Positions 24,101-38,400 of a stretch of 64,000 bases of DNA are shown piece by piece. Both the position numbers and the translations under genes were made by a program. Position 1 is the stretch's first letter. Every line of letters starts with the position of its first letter. The notes under the pieces are model-generated. The model saw only the letters and a program-made list of their open reading frames with translations. It did no database searches and was not told the DNA's origin. The stretch comes from Aphis gossypii. Taxonomy: Eukaryota; Arthropoda; Insecta; Hemiptera; Aphididae. The stretch is taken from contig NC_065533.1 of the NCBI RefSeq assembly GCF_020184175.1, positions 50,878,351 through 50,942,350 on the forward strand, written 5' to 3'.

Positions 24101-27100
24101 AAAAATTGAAATTTGAAAAAGGATTTTACATTTATTTGCACGAATTATCATATCGACCTATCAATAAATTGACCAACCCAGATTTCTAAAATGGTTTAGT
24201 TTTCTTTGCAGGTGCATTTTTGGTGCAGGTCAACCAAGACGACGTTGAATTATCATCGTGAAACCGTCTGTATCTATAATTTTAATTATTAATTTTAATA
24301 ATTCGACATGTAATTTAAAAAAAAAAAAATAAATAAAAAAAATATTGATTCGAGAAAAATAGGAACTATTATGACGAGGATGAACCCAACGTATATACAC
24401 TGTACACATAGAGTGTAGTTTAGGTGGCTGAAACGCATATATACGTATATAATAATGATATTGTACACTAACCACTTTTGCTATTCCCGGAAGACTTCTC
24501 CGTACAGACTACGCATTCGCATCCAAATAACCATGTGGTATATAATTTATATATTATATATAGGTTTCACAGCGCATTGAAAATGTGTAAACCTGAACGT
24601 AGGAAGTATTATACAAATGTCTATGTACAAAATATAATGTATAATATTGTTCATATACATTATACCGTATAGGTGTTGGCATAGTGGGTAATAGGCAGAT
24701 AATATGTATATATAGTACCTATGTTCGATCGTTGGACGTTCAATATTATTATGAGCAGTAAGATTCAAAATGGAATTTCTGAAAAAATATCGCGAAACGC
24801 AATAGAACGCAAGGGAGTAATATCGCCAGTAAATCATCGCATGTTAAAAATATCGCCAGAGTATAATGGAGCATGATTTTACTATCTTTTATCCCAGCTG
24901 ACGGATTTTATTCTTTTACTTTTATTTCTATTGGAGTGTTTAGATAAAAAATTGTACACCGAGTTATTTTATTTGTTGTTTCAAATAATTTATATATTTT
25001 TAAGTTTTAAGATTTTGCGCAAAAAATAAACGAGCAAATACATAAACCATTGTTCAAATCATTCACAACTGCCGTTGGTTTTATTGCAGTCACTTATTCA
25101 TTATTATGCATATTACGTATTCAATATATGTATAGCGATATAGGAAATAACAAAGAATATCCTCGTCCTCGTTTTGTAGTCCAAAAGTATGTTAGGAAGG
25201 ACGAAAGAATCTAATATTACGAACAAAATAATACATTTTAATATTTCTTCACATAAACGTCAACAAACTGTGTTTAAAATGTAGTGAGTCAAAACAATGA
25301 ATTTTTAACGATAAATAGATATTTTATTTGTATAAATGTGTCATAATTAAATATTAAAAACACATGCTACAAGTAATAAGTATATGTAAATAATAATAAT
25401 AATATATAGTATACAAGGAATAGGTACTTTGTCTTTCCTCCAAGTATTGAAATCAATAAATTATGATGGACATTTTCAATATCAATTTATGCTGCCTAGT
25501 TATCACTTATCAGTGGATGAATCTGTCATACATGTATCTATGAATATAGTATGTACACTTATGTAAGTAGGTAAAAGTATGTATAAAGTAATGTATGTTT
25601 AAGTGTTTATCGGATGAGTAAAAAAGAATTTATATATGATTATACGAAATAATAACTCTTTATATATAGGGCGAATAATATACGTATCAATGCATAACCG
25701 AAATTAGTCGAATGAATTCTTTCGATCGTTATAAAAAAGAAAAATAATAAATAATTGCAATATTATTGTAAAACATTTTGTCGAATCAAATCAATGATAT
25801 AAATGCAAAAGGAATTGGTAAATAGTAATATAATCATCATTTAGAAAACGACTAAATAGGTAAAACCTATAAATCATCATGCTAAAATGTAGGTACTTAT
25901 TTATAAGGATCAAGGGCAGCGTTGCGATGTTTTGGTTTCACAGTGTTTCAGTGTCGATATTTTAGTTATGCGATATTTTGTCGGCAAACCTTTGAAATGT
26001 CCCTTCCCCTTTTGTTTGTTTTTAGCGGGTTTCTAAACAAAACTCGCAAAACAATGGTTAGGGTTTTTAAAATTATTTTTGTCTAAATAAATTGAATAAC
26101 GTATACAAAATCGTCTGTTCTTGAAATATGCCTTATTTTCCAACTCGCTGTTTCTGGCACGCGTTCCGACTAAAATATAAATCATAATACTTGTATAATA
26201 AAAATACTAATAATATTATTGTATTGTAGTATAACAGTTAATTTACAATTAAAACCCATTTACGGTTAATTTTCAAACCTAAAATATTACGATTTACTGA
26301 ATTTTATGCGATATTTGAAGAAGATTAATAATCGTGGAAAATTATAAACGACGTCTAATATATCCATCAATTCTATCATCGAATATCGGAGCATTTATTA
26401 GATAATTTCTATTAAATATTAAGAGAGTTGCAAATCGCAGTCGTTTCAAATACGCTCCATCGAACAATAATCTGAAAATAAAAATGAAATTATTATAATA
26501 CGAAATAATAATCTGTTATTAGGTGATACTAGAAAAAAATACAATCGTACAAAAATTATTATTCTGTTAATTAATATTTTGTTTAAATATTATATTTTTA
26601 AAACCGTTTCATTATACATATATATAGGTACCTATATTTTTATATAGACTCGTTAAATAAACTCGCTATGTCTTAAAAATAAAAATACAATCTCGTAAAA
26701 CTTGGTTATAAAAACGTATACTTAAATAACGATGCGAATTACGCTATCGTTTACAAAGTATTTGACAAACACTCATGGACAAGATAAATTAGTTATAAGA
26801 ATAAAACAAATTACTCGGAATAATATTATTATACTTGGGTATATGAAGAAAAATAGACCATAACAATTAGAATGAAAACACAAAAGGAAATATAGGAATG
26901 GAGAAACGTTCTTTTTTTACAGTGATTCTGTAAATGTAATTGTATTTTTCTGTCTATAAATTGATTAATCCGCAGGGCTATTATAAAAATATTAAGTGAC
27001 AATTGCGTATCACAACATTAATCGTCCGTGTTTTAAAGTCTGTAAAAAAAAAAGTGGAAAATTAATAATTGTGTTCAACAATTCATATTCATTAACCGTC

Positions 27101-30100
27101 GAAGAAAAAATATCAAATATTTCAAATGCAAAACACATACCTATATATTATGCGTTTACGATGATTTCATTCAAAATTCATTTATTATTTCAAGTATTCT
27201 GAATTATATAATTTAAGACTCTGCTCAGACACTTTATAAAATCATTAATATCGCCTTTTCGTTATCATATCTCGTAGTATTTATCAAAATATTATAATAT
27301 GATAAAATTACACACTATATAGTCACAGACTTTGGACTTGATACAATTATTCAAAGTTGAACGACGAGAATGTTTATGGTTTTGATAATTTGTATCGTTT
27401 AGGATTATACGAGATGAGCACTAAATTCTTATATAATATAAGCTCCTTGTGTTTGTCCGTCAGTGATTGACGCGGAGAAACCATCGTTGTTGATTTTATA
27501 AGACAATCTATCGTTTATTTATTGTTGGCACCATATTGAAGTTCATAATTGTTTCGGGTAAAGTTGCCTCCCTATACCACAAAATATTATCGTTTTTACA
27601 ATAATATTGAAAAAGATTAGCAAATATTTGCAAATTGATTTCAAAAAGTACATATTTTTTAAATAAATTATCCGAAGTAAAGTTTACACACGCACAAATT
27701 TCGTGCTATTCACGTACTTATATTGGCACAGGAATAAATTCTAATGTAAACGTATTTAGGTTTAGGTTTTTTTATTTAGGAACTGGAATAACGTTTTTCC
27801 ATCCCCCTTCCCGACACTATTGTAACTATTTGTTTTTTCCAAAATCTAAAAACGTGCAAAATGAGAAAATAGTCATGCAAGGTCATGTTAACTCCTTCCT
27901 AATTATTTGAATAAAAAACTTTTAATATTTTGAAAGAAGGTACCCATTTATTATTTCTCACACTACGACTGTTGTATAACAGCCACTAACTCATGACGAC
28001 AATCTCGTGAATCACTACAGATGTGTATGTTTATCGTTTATGGTTTGAGTTTTAGTCAATAATATTATATCAGTATATTTAAATATAGTATTAATTAGGT
28101 AATATTTACAATTGATTATAATAATTTCTAATTTAAGTATACTTGAAATTTGGAGTTGAAACGTAAATGAAGTGTTAAGAATCTACAAAACTATTTTTTA
28201 AATATTATATCCATGAACAAAAAAATGTGTTTTATAATAAAAGTGAATTGTCATAAAAATGCGATGGGAGTTGTGAGGATTCTAGAATGAAGGAAAACTT
28301 TTACTAGTTACGTATATAGTTCATAGAAGTATATATTATATACTTTTAAAGATATAGGAACACAAAGGCACTAAAATAACAGATAGTGGTTATTTTGTTT
28401 TTTTTAACATATATTTAATTGCACTATTTATGATATCAAATTCAGTCACTTTTTTTTTTATCGATTATAGTCGTAAATTTACGATAAATTAGTAACATGA
28501 AAGTATATCATCAGCACTCTGAAGTAAAGTTACACAGGCGAGTATTTAGACTTTCTTCTAGGGGAGAGGTGACTCAATTTTTTCCTCTATCACAAAGCTC
28601 ATCATAATTATAAATTTTTCAGAATATTTTACTATTACAACCATATGAGAAACACTAATTTGTTTATACTTCATAGAACATTTGATTTATTTGAATTTTC
28701 ATGATATGATAAACAGATGAATCGTAGTTTTTCAAATGACATAACGTAACATATAATACAGTTCGTACTATACTCTGATATTACTGAGATCTCTTATCGA
28801 GCAGTAAAATATGCCACTGCAATTTTTGAACATCAAAACCCTAATAAAACATTAAAAATTGAATTTAAATATTTTTGAATAATAAGAACCTTGTTTTTTT
28901 AAAAAAATACCAGATATTAAAACAATAATTATTAATTTTGTTTTAACTTCTTGATAATGTTAAGTAAAAGGAGTGTTTTGATAAACTAATATTATTTTTA
29001 TTTAAAGCCGTTTATTAATTTATTTCTTCATGAAAGTTTAAAATTAATATACTGGTTGTATATCTCGACTCCGTCTGGGAAAAAATAATGTACTAACATA
29101 AAATACGGCACTATTATATTCGTGTATCTTCGTTTCAGTGGACTTCATCGCTTTGTGAACTAATTCGACCTAGATGGGCAATCCGCCTGCGTAGTGGATT
29201 AGATATAGCATTTGGTGTATTATAAAATGTGGCTCAAATTACTTTCTAAACTTTTCTGATATCTTTAAAAACTGACACTGAAACTTTCGGCAAAATCAGT
29301 GAGTATTTTTCAAGCCTACAAGCTACAAATATACCTACTCGTAAAAATACATTGCATTTTCTTGTACATTTGAATAACAAACAATAAATTTATAAATTTT
29401 ATGTTTTTAATTTTTTTTAAAAGGTACAAATTGTCAATATTGATCTTTTTTTATTATTTTATTTCTTTAACCGATTTCAACCTGTATAGGGTTAAAAAAA
29501 TAAGTTAAAGAAAATTGTAATCGGTTTTCTTAATAAAAAAAACAAAATCCACAAGTAAGTCATCCCATAGCAACCAATATTGAGCTTGAAAGAATAAGCT
29601 TAAATTATCCTTCGAGTTTTAAGGAATCTACTGACACAATTTTGATTTAAATTTAGTTTAGATGTTTTGAAGAATGGCGCGTTCATAATAATAAAAAAAA
29701 CAACACAACTCTTCTTCAGCTATTTATAGTATAGACATAGGAGTATTATTACTTGCATAAAATATAATAAATAATAATATTTTATTCATGCATAAAAATT
29801 AATCAGTTATACAAAACAATACAATACAAAAATATACATACATTTAAAACCACTGAACACCGATTTTAATCTGCAGAATCCTAACTTAAACTCTTAACTC
29901 TTGTTTTTTTTTAAATAGTAACCAGAATCTCTCAATGAGATATTATAGAGTGAATATTGAACCTGAACCGGAAACGAAAAAATAGAAGACATTCGCATTT
30001 TCATCAATTCCTCTATTTCCTCGAAGTCATCACTGAGAAGGTAGGTAAATAGATGTATAAAGTATAAATATTAAATAGTATATTTAGTGTGCGTATCGTG

Positions 30101-30199
30101 GCGGTTCTTTGCCAATATATATTATTCGCACCGTATTGCATTACGTATATAATATACATTTAAACGATTCTATGATCTAATAAGGTGTTTTACGCGCGT
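18150..30199. other. 12-kb noncoding A+T-rich stretch, no gene seen
   Basis: I see no exon supported by length, composition or domain. Local CpG-richer spots occur at about 18940-19110 and 23540-23720. A transposon-end-like word, CAGTGACGGATTTAACG, lies at 18378. A GC-rich hairpin lies at 20793-20812. Many poly-A/T tracts and AAT repeats are present. Confidence 0.6.
20793..20812. other. perfect GC-rich hairpin
   Basis: TTTGCCGG (20793-20800), a 4-nt loop AACA, then CCGGCAAA (20805-20812). The stem is perfect and GC-rich inside A+T-rich DNA. It follows a CCAGTGGGC word at about 20777, which resembles a transposon end, so the hairpin may belong to an element. Confidence 0.5.
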
Positions 30200-30272
30200 A
30201 GTCCGACGTATGCGATTATTATTATAATTCTATTGCACATGCACCGCCGGTGTGCGCACTGCAGGGACCTCA

Positions 30273-30310
30273 TATATACCACTGCTGCAGCTTCAGAAGC
30301 GGTATTCAGT
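30273..30310 (+). promoter_or_regulatory. TATA plus TCAGT initiator, candidate core promoter
   Basis: TATATA begins at 30273. A TCAGT arthropod-type initiator lies at 30306-30310 (ATTCAGTCAC), which puts the TATA start about 35 bp upstream of the initiator A. That is slightly wide but compatible with a TATA promoter. The setting is CpG-rich. I saw no downstream promoter element at the expected position. Confidence 0.35.
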
Positions 30311-30964
30311 CACAATCGCTAATTAATTTAACGATAACACATAATACTGTGTAGGAATTATACGAATAATTGGCGTTTTGGTACCGCGTACAGCTGAAAG
30401 CGGGCGAGTAAAATATAGTGCGCGGGAGAGACCGAAACAATTACGCGTCGATTTCCTCATATGGTAATACGAATTCGTATAATCAGTAAATTACGGATCG
30501 ACGGCGACCACGGTAATAGTTGGTATGTATATATCGTATATATACTTATGCAGGTGAGTTATATACATCAATGCGGTGTATACACAACATATGTATAATG
30601 TATATACATTAGATTATATTTATATATACTTAACATAATATATATATATAGTTTAATTAGCGTTTAACTTTTATCGGCAGCGCGAGCGAAGAGTGATACC
30701 GTTTGCCACCGTGAAATCACGTAAAATTATACGCGCACACCTTTCACGCGTACTTAAGCTCGACTTTTAAACGTCGGTCACGTATACGAATTTAAAATGG
30801 AAATTACGATGATTTTACTGCCGCAACACTCCGCAGCAGCAGTTTTCTTCCGTCGACTATATTATATATACGGCTCCGGCGAACGTCTATACATAACGAT
30901 ATTATTATATAACATAATGGAGGGTAGGGTATTTTATACGATGACGACAACGACTGTAGAACAT

Positions 30965-30984
30965 ATAATAATAATAATAATAAT
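30965..30984. repeat. (ATA)n microsatellite
   Basis: About six uninterrupted units. Another run, (TTA)n, lies near 31100-31120. Confidence 0.9.
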
Positions 30985-31030
30985 ATCGTCGAATGCGATA
31001 CGTTTAATATATAATATTAAGTCGGAATAT

Positions 31031-31049
31031 ACGACGACGACGACGACGA
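31031..31049. repeat. (ACG)n microsatellite
   Basis: Six uninterrupted ACG units. Confidence 0.9.
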
Positions 31050-31630
31050 TGCCACGCAAACGCGTACGCCAATATTATTATTATCGTTTGGAGGCGATTA
31101 TATTATTATTATTATTATCGTCTTCGGAGCGGCGACGAACTACGCGATTCGAATAACGTATATAATATAATAATATTTGCACCGCTCGAGTGACACGTCT
31201 CGAAAATTCTCGTTTTATTTACTTTTTTTTTTCCACCCCCGCCGAAATAAACGAATTCAATAGATTTTTCTATCTCTTTGATTGGAAATCTGTTTTGACA
31301 AATATTACGCGCGCACGCCGCAATCGCGTGACGCTATTTATAATTCGTTCGGATCCGCCTCGGTGTGTGGCGACTGCTGCTGCTGCTGCGGTGTTCGCGA
31401 TATTAGTTTTTCCTCGCGGTGCTCGAGAAAAATATATTATCATACTGCGGAGCGGCGCCCTCCTCGACGGACTTTGATAAAACCCACTCGTAAACGTTAT
31501 AATAATATATATTGTGCAGTGTATATAGCTATAAGGTTGTGTACGGCGTGGCTGCCAGTGGCGTATTTAGAGAAAAGTGTGTTGGGACGGTCGGGTGTCT
31601 CGGACATTAAAACGCCCCTCTGACCAAATA

Positions 31631-34269
31631 AATAATATATATAAAAAAAGAAGATAGCACTTTAATGCCGTATATCGATTAGCGTACAACTTAGATGCCT
31701 GTATGATATACGAGACCTGCCGCGTAATAAATAATAATATGTAATATATTTATATAACGTTTTTTTTTCACACCGATAAATCGTTAAAAAAATAAATTGT
31801 TAGTTATACCTAACTATATATAATCATATAATATTATGTACTCGCGTACATCGATATAACGAAATATGTGTTCGGGTTATCGATAAGAATGAAAAAGTTC
31901 GTATACAACCGACGAGTAAAATCATATATTTCACTATATTATGTTACTTATGTATTTTTATCTAACTTAGATTTTTTTCCACAATATAATACATTCTGTA
32001 GATATATAAACCAAAAATTCGTTATTCGTATATGCGATTTCGTGTTTATTTGGAGAAATAACTATTATTTAATTTTACTCGTAGTTTTTTACACTCTTAA
32101 ATAGTTAAATGTATATTGTATACATACATCTTTTGTGTATTAAAACATATAATTATAATTTTTTTTTATAGATATTTCTGTTTTGACATCAATTTATTAA
32201 TGTTTAAAGTTATTATAATATATCAAGTTTATACTTTTCCTAAATTTATTTTATTTGCAATTTCTATTTTTATAAATTTTTTTATGGATTTATGAGTATA
32301 TTTTGATGTGTTGTTTATTTCACAGAGCAGTCAGAAATCCTTATCGAAAAATGATAGTTATCAAAAAGTTTATGTAACTTTATGTTGTAGTTATTCACCG
32401 ACTGATTAAAAAGATAACAACGCGGTGTTTGTAAAACTATTTTATGTACATATGAAATTATAAAATATTATTTTCAACTACACCGACCAGTTTTCAACAA
32501 CATGTTTTATATTACTAATACATAAACCGTTAATTTAGAATGAGCATTTTATCGCATATTTGTAGTATATTTATTCATTAAACATTTCAATTTAATATTT
32601 GATTTTATAAAAAACAATATATTTTTAGATCACAAAACCCTATGCATACTAATATGCAACAATATAAATAACTTATATGTATGTTATTGATTGGACTGTT
32701 TAATATCATAGCAATAATACAGGTACCTATATTTAATAACCTAGCCGTTTGCATACGCATGATGTATCGGAATGAAAATTTTAATTAAAGACCCATGATG
32801 ACAACTATTCTACAAAATATACTATGACTTATCGCTTGCAGTGGGTTGTACAAGGCTTTTTGAAATGTCTGAAAAATGTTTAGATAGAAAACTACCTATT
32901 ATTCTTAGTTCTTACTTCGGTTTTTTAATTTAATTTCTAAAGAAAATATAATTTTGCAACTGACGTTATAATTCATATTAATTATCAATCAAACACTTTC
33001 CGAAATTTGAATCGTTTTATTCACGCCTATACTGCAGTACCTACCTACAAAATGTCTGGTCATTATCTTCGTCTCATTGATTTCATTACGTTTCGTTAAA
33101 TATATTATTATGTGATGATAACGTAAGTTTTTTCAAAAATATATAATATTAAACTCGCTCACAAAATTTCACACATTTCGTGTGTCATCTGTGTTTATAA
33201 TTTGGAATTTATTTCGGGTTAATTAATTGATTATTGCAATACATCGCGGAGGTCTGTACGTACCGACGATCAGTGGCGAAGCCTGCAGGATTTCTACAAG
33301 AGGGAGGAGCAAAAAAAAAAAATTAAATATATAATATTCAAATAAAAGTATTTTTAATTTTTCAAATGTGTGCATTAGTGTTTGTCATTATTGCATTGTC
33401 ATTTATGATGAGCTTGTATAATATTGTTTAAACAACAACCAATTACCAATATTAAAAAAATAATAATAACAAATATAACAGTATTAAGGTGAACACATTT
33501 ATTTTCTTACCGAAATTGGAACTCAATCATTTGAACTCGTGTTATTTAATAATTTCTGCTTTTTAGAGTTAAAACAATTAAAAATTGAAAACAATTTCTG
33601 TTTTGAATCAGCAATTCTTGATACATTTAGACTTTAGTCATAACGATTTAATAGAATTTAACAGGATACCCAAGTTATTATTTATTTACATGAAATATCA
33701 ATAAATGATAGGTATGAGATTTTACAAAAGAGCAAATAACTAATTAGTAAGTTTTATTTAACAGTATTGGTTTAGCCCACCCGACTACCCGGCGATCGCT
33801 GGGGACCCCAGGATATTTTATATATTTAGGGCTCATATCTAAATGGAAAAGAATATAAAGTTAACTCGCGGTTCCCGGCTCGGATTCCAGATTTAATTTG
33901 TAAACATTGAATCATTGATTATAAATACTAGTATACGAATCCAACATTACAACGTCCGTCGTTATCTGCAACTTCTACCGCGGTTGTGGCTTATAAAATA
34001 TAAAGGTTATAATATTATAGGTGTCAGAATAGGACAATAGTATCTGTAGAATATTTATAACCTTTTTAACGAAACAACAATTATTTTTTTAAATTTAAAC
34101 TTCAAATCAGTACAAAGCCAAAATAAATAAATTTACATATTATGTTTTATATATTATATGATACAGCCAATATATGGCCCCTGTGACCCCCCCCCCTCCG
34201 GATATTTTATCGTAACCATATTTTACGCAATATAAATGATTTGAAACGAATACGCATATTACGTCCTCG
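31631..34269. other. noncoding A+T-rich stretch with possible transposon debris
   Basis: No gene seen. CAGTGGCGAAGCCTGCAG at 33271 and a GC-rich patch at about 33775-33815 look foreign to the surrounding A+T-rich DNA. A 10-C run lies at 34187-34196. Together these may be remains of one or more DNA transposons, but I could not pair the ends. Confidence 0.5.
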
Positions 34270-35420
34270 TTATATATTATAAAGTACCTACAGATGCTTC
34301 TCGGTGAGACATCCCCTCAAAACGCGCATAACAGATCGACTCGGACACGTGATAATATTGTATAGGTATATTATGGTACTGCGATCGGTGGACGATGTTC
34401 CGAATGCGGTGGCGGCGTGTGTCGACGGGTATAATAGATCGTCCGAAACGACGACTTTTAACAGTAAAATTTACGTCTCCAATTCTTCTACACACTATAA
34501 AACATGTGCAGTTTAAGCGTATCACGACGGCGTTCGATTGTAGGGGGTACAGTGCACGTCGAAAACCATCGAGAACGACATAAATTCAGTCGAGTGGGCT
34601 TATAATGCCGTCGTTTAACGCGATGTTATTCTTTACGATTGTACCGCAGCGTCCGCGCTGCAGCAGTGTATATCTACGGTACCCATCGCACGTGTACTCT
34701 ATTTGTCGTGCATCTTCTAGTGTCGGCACACAATGAATAAACACATGTCCAAACGAAAATAATAATAATGATAATGATAATAATGATACGTATATTATAT
34801 GGTACACGCGGTAAAAATTATTCGTATAACAGGCATAGTACTGCGAGCGAGTTTCCCGATGACGGCGGCGGCGACAATGTTCTGGTTTATTTTTCCTATA
34901 CGCGAGTATATATATAATAATAATATATATGTGTTGTGTATAATATTATTATTACATTGTACGAAATATATACAGCGAGCCGTCTTGTCGGTCCCGATAC
35001 GATGCTGCAGTATATATAGTAATAATACGCTATTATTAGTTTATTATTATATACTGATGACGAGTGACAAGAGGACAAAACGCGCGGTCCTGCAATGTAT
35101 TTTATACTTTTCGAATTTCGATCTCGTTACACGACGACGGCGACGAACTCGATAATGTAATGGACGCACTACACCAGTATCATATATATATGTTATAATA
35201 CGCGCACTCCTGGAGTCTATATATTCTACGCCATCGCCGCCACTCACTATGTGCGTATTATATACGATATATTATTATGTCTCTTTCTCTATACATATAT
35301 ATTTATATACTACTTCGTACCCACGACTCATATCGTTATATTATCATACAACCTTAGCAACTATATGTATGTGCGTAATAATTCTATAGTAGTGACGCGT
35401 ATATAGTGGAGCGAATACGC
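34270..35420. promoter_or_regulatory. CpG-rich island, promoter- or enhancer-like
   Basis: CpG-rich compared with its flanks. It has GCTGCAGCAGTG at 34657-34668, GGCGGCGGCG near 34864 and many TATA-like words. Overlapping frames of 60-118 codons in several registers show no recognisable domain and mirror each other on the two strands, as expected of simple sequence. Confidence 0.35.
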
Positions 35421-38400
35421 AGTTGGGAGGGATGCAACTCTGCAATTGAGTATACTATCAAACAATAGGAATCCAAAAAAATACCAAGCTATGACAAGAT
35501 TGAACTCGAAAATTCGCACAACATTGCCGTATTTATTATTTTTTTATAAACGAAAATAAATCGTTCTAAGTTTAAGAGGATACTTTCGGGGAAAAAAATC
35601 ATATTTTGTATATTTCAATAAATCGTTGCGGTTTTTCTATAAATTACATTGCACATAATAATAACATTGCGGGTATATAATTGGAAATACCACAAAAATT
35701 GAAAAATATCATATATTTGCAGCAGATAACAAATAATAATCGAATAACTTATATAAGTATGATACGCGTGTTTATATAACTCGTGATCATTAACTCGCTC
35801 AAATTAAGTTAAAGTTGTGTAATCGTACTCGCAGTTCTATGCTCGTAAATATTATTCTGTACGAATGCTTTTATTATAATCGAGAAATGGTGACAACGTT
35901 TAATGACATTTATTAACGATATTCTTATTTTCTATGCTCAATATCGGATAGATAAAAAAAGAACTATGCTCAATCGGGTATAATGCTGGTAAAGCGTGCA
36001 TGTGTTATGGGTGTACAATTCGTCGTCTATTTTTCATTTACGGATGAGTGTAAACGTTTCGGCGTGATTATTTTAATCGTTTTATAACACATATTTTAAG
36101 ATTTATGACTTAAGTATGTAATATTATTGTTATTAATCTAGGTCAAATATATGTCGATAATCGATGATTAGAATGCGCCTATATTACAAGTCTTCAAACT
36201 ACAAAATATAATGCGTCAGGAATCCAAGAAAATTAACTGTACTATATTATTCATTATCATGGTTTAACGCCTCGCGACATATTAAACGCGTTTTCTGTTT
36301 TGTTTGATTATGAAAATGGTATGGTTTTTGAATAAATTAAGTGTGAGAATCGATCTTTTTGTCACTGAGATTACAATTTAATATTCATGTACACGTTAAA
36401 ATACTAATTACTACATATAGGTATACGCGATCTTAGAATTAGACTAGCTTTGCGCTGGCGTTTTGTATTTTGTAATTATACTCTGTCTGTAGCGTATAAA
36501 AGCGTGACGGGTTCAATATTTCCACGGTAATTTTATTGAAGTCTACTCCATTTATACATGTATGTTTAGTATATTATGGTATATTCATCATCCGGTCGTT
36601 TAAATTACCTAACTAAACTCTGTAGATACTAAAAAAGTCCGCCAACTAAAAAACTGTACGGGGAAAATTGTTCCAGAAATAACAGAATAAGTCCGTAAAC
36701 CGGCAACCCGAAGTCTGTTGGTCTATATATATACTTATTTATTTTATTATACTTACCGTAGCGCTCAGGATTTCGCCAGCTAAATAACCAGTGCAGTGTT
36801 GGCGTTTCACGACCGTCGATCCAGTAATCGATCGCGACGCTTAAGTTTTACGGCCTTGTATGCACTCTGCACAACTTATAATAGTATTTAATATTTATTA
36901 CGTAAGATTTTTGTTCTGTATTATTATATCATGTACGACGAAGGGTGTTACGCTCTGAGTTTCGTCCGTCAAAAACAGTATAAATACATTATATATATTG
37001 TGCAGTATAGATCGCGCGCGCCATAAAATCTAATCGTAAAGTGTTTTTCACTTGTCGTTTTATATAGCGAGTACAAAAAAAAAATAAAGATAAAAATAAG
37101 GCAGCATAAATTTCCTGCTCGAAATTCAATTGTCGTACCGAAGGAAAAATTTTTAAGCTCAGGGCTGTAGTATTTAAAGTTTGATCGGGTCTACGTAAGC
37201 ATTCGTTGAAGTGTTGAAAGTACGACAAACGATTAGTGCGTATAAGTGCATTATTCGAGGTTTTTAGAAAATTTGAAAATATTCTTCTACGTATACTCCT
37301 GCAAAATTAATTATTAAGTATTCAATAAATCGGTCATTTATTTCGACTGAAAGGGTCTTTAACATAATCGCGGTGTTAACCTACTCTATATACAAAGGAG
37401 AGACACACCTCGAATACAAATATATAAAGGAAATAACTACAACTCTTTTGATAGTACATAGTTTCATCAGTTTCATGATATCATTATTTGTGTACCTACC
37501 TACGTTGATTTTGGATTTAGTATTATATTATTATTCCACTCCGTTCTAGCGGATATATCAACGTCACTTTATTAATATTATAAAAAACCATTTTTATACA
37601 TCCGACCGTTTTTGACGCTATAATAATATATATATATATATATAATATACACTATAATATAGTATACACATGTCATTATTATTTTTATTCTAATGTAGGT
37701 ACTGAAGTCTCTTGTCGGTACCGACGCTGGTTGAGTGAAATGCATTGAACCGAATTTGTTCACCATTATTTCTGATCGTCCTATAATATTTTTGTACTTA
37801 TCGTCAAAAACTGTCGTCGCTGTAATAATAAAATCCAAACATACAAAGTCGGTATAACAGTTTGGACGTAATGAGCGGTATTTGAGTGCGTGTTGAAGGA
37901 ATAATATATACCGCAAATAAGTATAGTATAATAAACTTTACCTAGGTATGTATGAGTAACCGTTCGACTTGTACGTTTTTTACACAAGCGCGTGCTCGAA
38001 CAGCGAATTGCAATCGAAATGTGAATTATTATTAATAGGGTTTATAATACATGGGCGTTATTATGTTATTGTTTAATTATTTTGCATATAGTTGCATAAT
38101 AAATATAATAATAATATTATAGCGATGATCTGATGATTCATCGACGAGCCGTATCGAAGCTTAACGTGCTAAACTGTCCGTATAGTTGAACAATTTATTT
38201 ACGGTAATTCAATTTACAACAAAAAGTCGTTGGCATTCGACTGTTGTAATTACGCTTGGGGTGCGTAATTAAGATGGCTATTGGTGGGTGAAACAACCCT
38301 CTTGTGTCTCCCGTGGTTTTTGTGTTGTACATTTTTGTTGATAGGTATTCGACATGACGTATCAATCTAATTATCAGTGTTAATAAAGATAATATTGACT

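Larger units (their letters stand above)
30200..31630. promoter_or_regulatory. CpG-rich islands with TATA and initiator, promoter-like
   Basis: Two CpG-rich parts (about 30200-30480 and 30670-31500) surround an A+T-rich middle. Features include a TATA/initiator pair (30273-30310), a 14-bp palindrome ATACGAATTCGTAT at 30467-30480, and (ATA)n, (ACG)n and CTG runs. Frames of 95-119 codons at 30797-31477 lie on these simple repeats and have no recognised domain. Confidence 0.4.

Noticed and set aside
30797..31477. Frames of 95-119 codons in the CpG-rich segment
   Set aside because: Runs of I, T, Y, A and C come from ATA, ACG and CTG repeats; no domain and no consistent splice sites.
34799..35155. 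118-codon plus-strand frame
   Set aside because: Composed of TATA-like and AAT-repeat text with opposing frames open on the minus strand; no recognisable domain.
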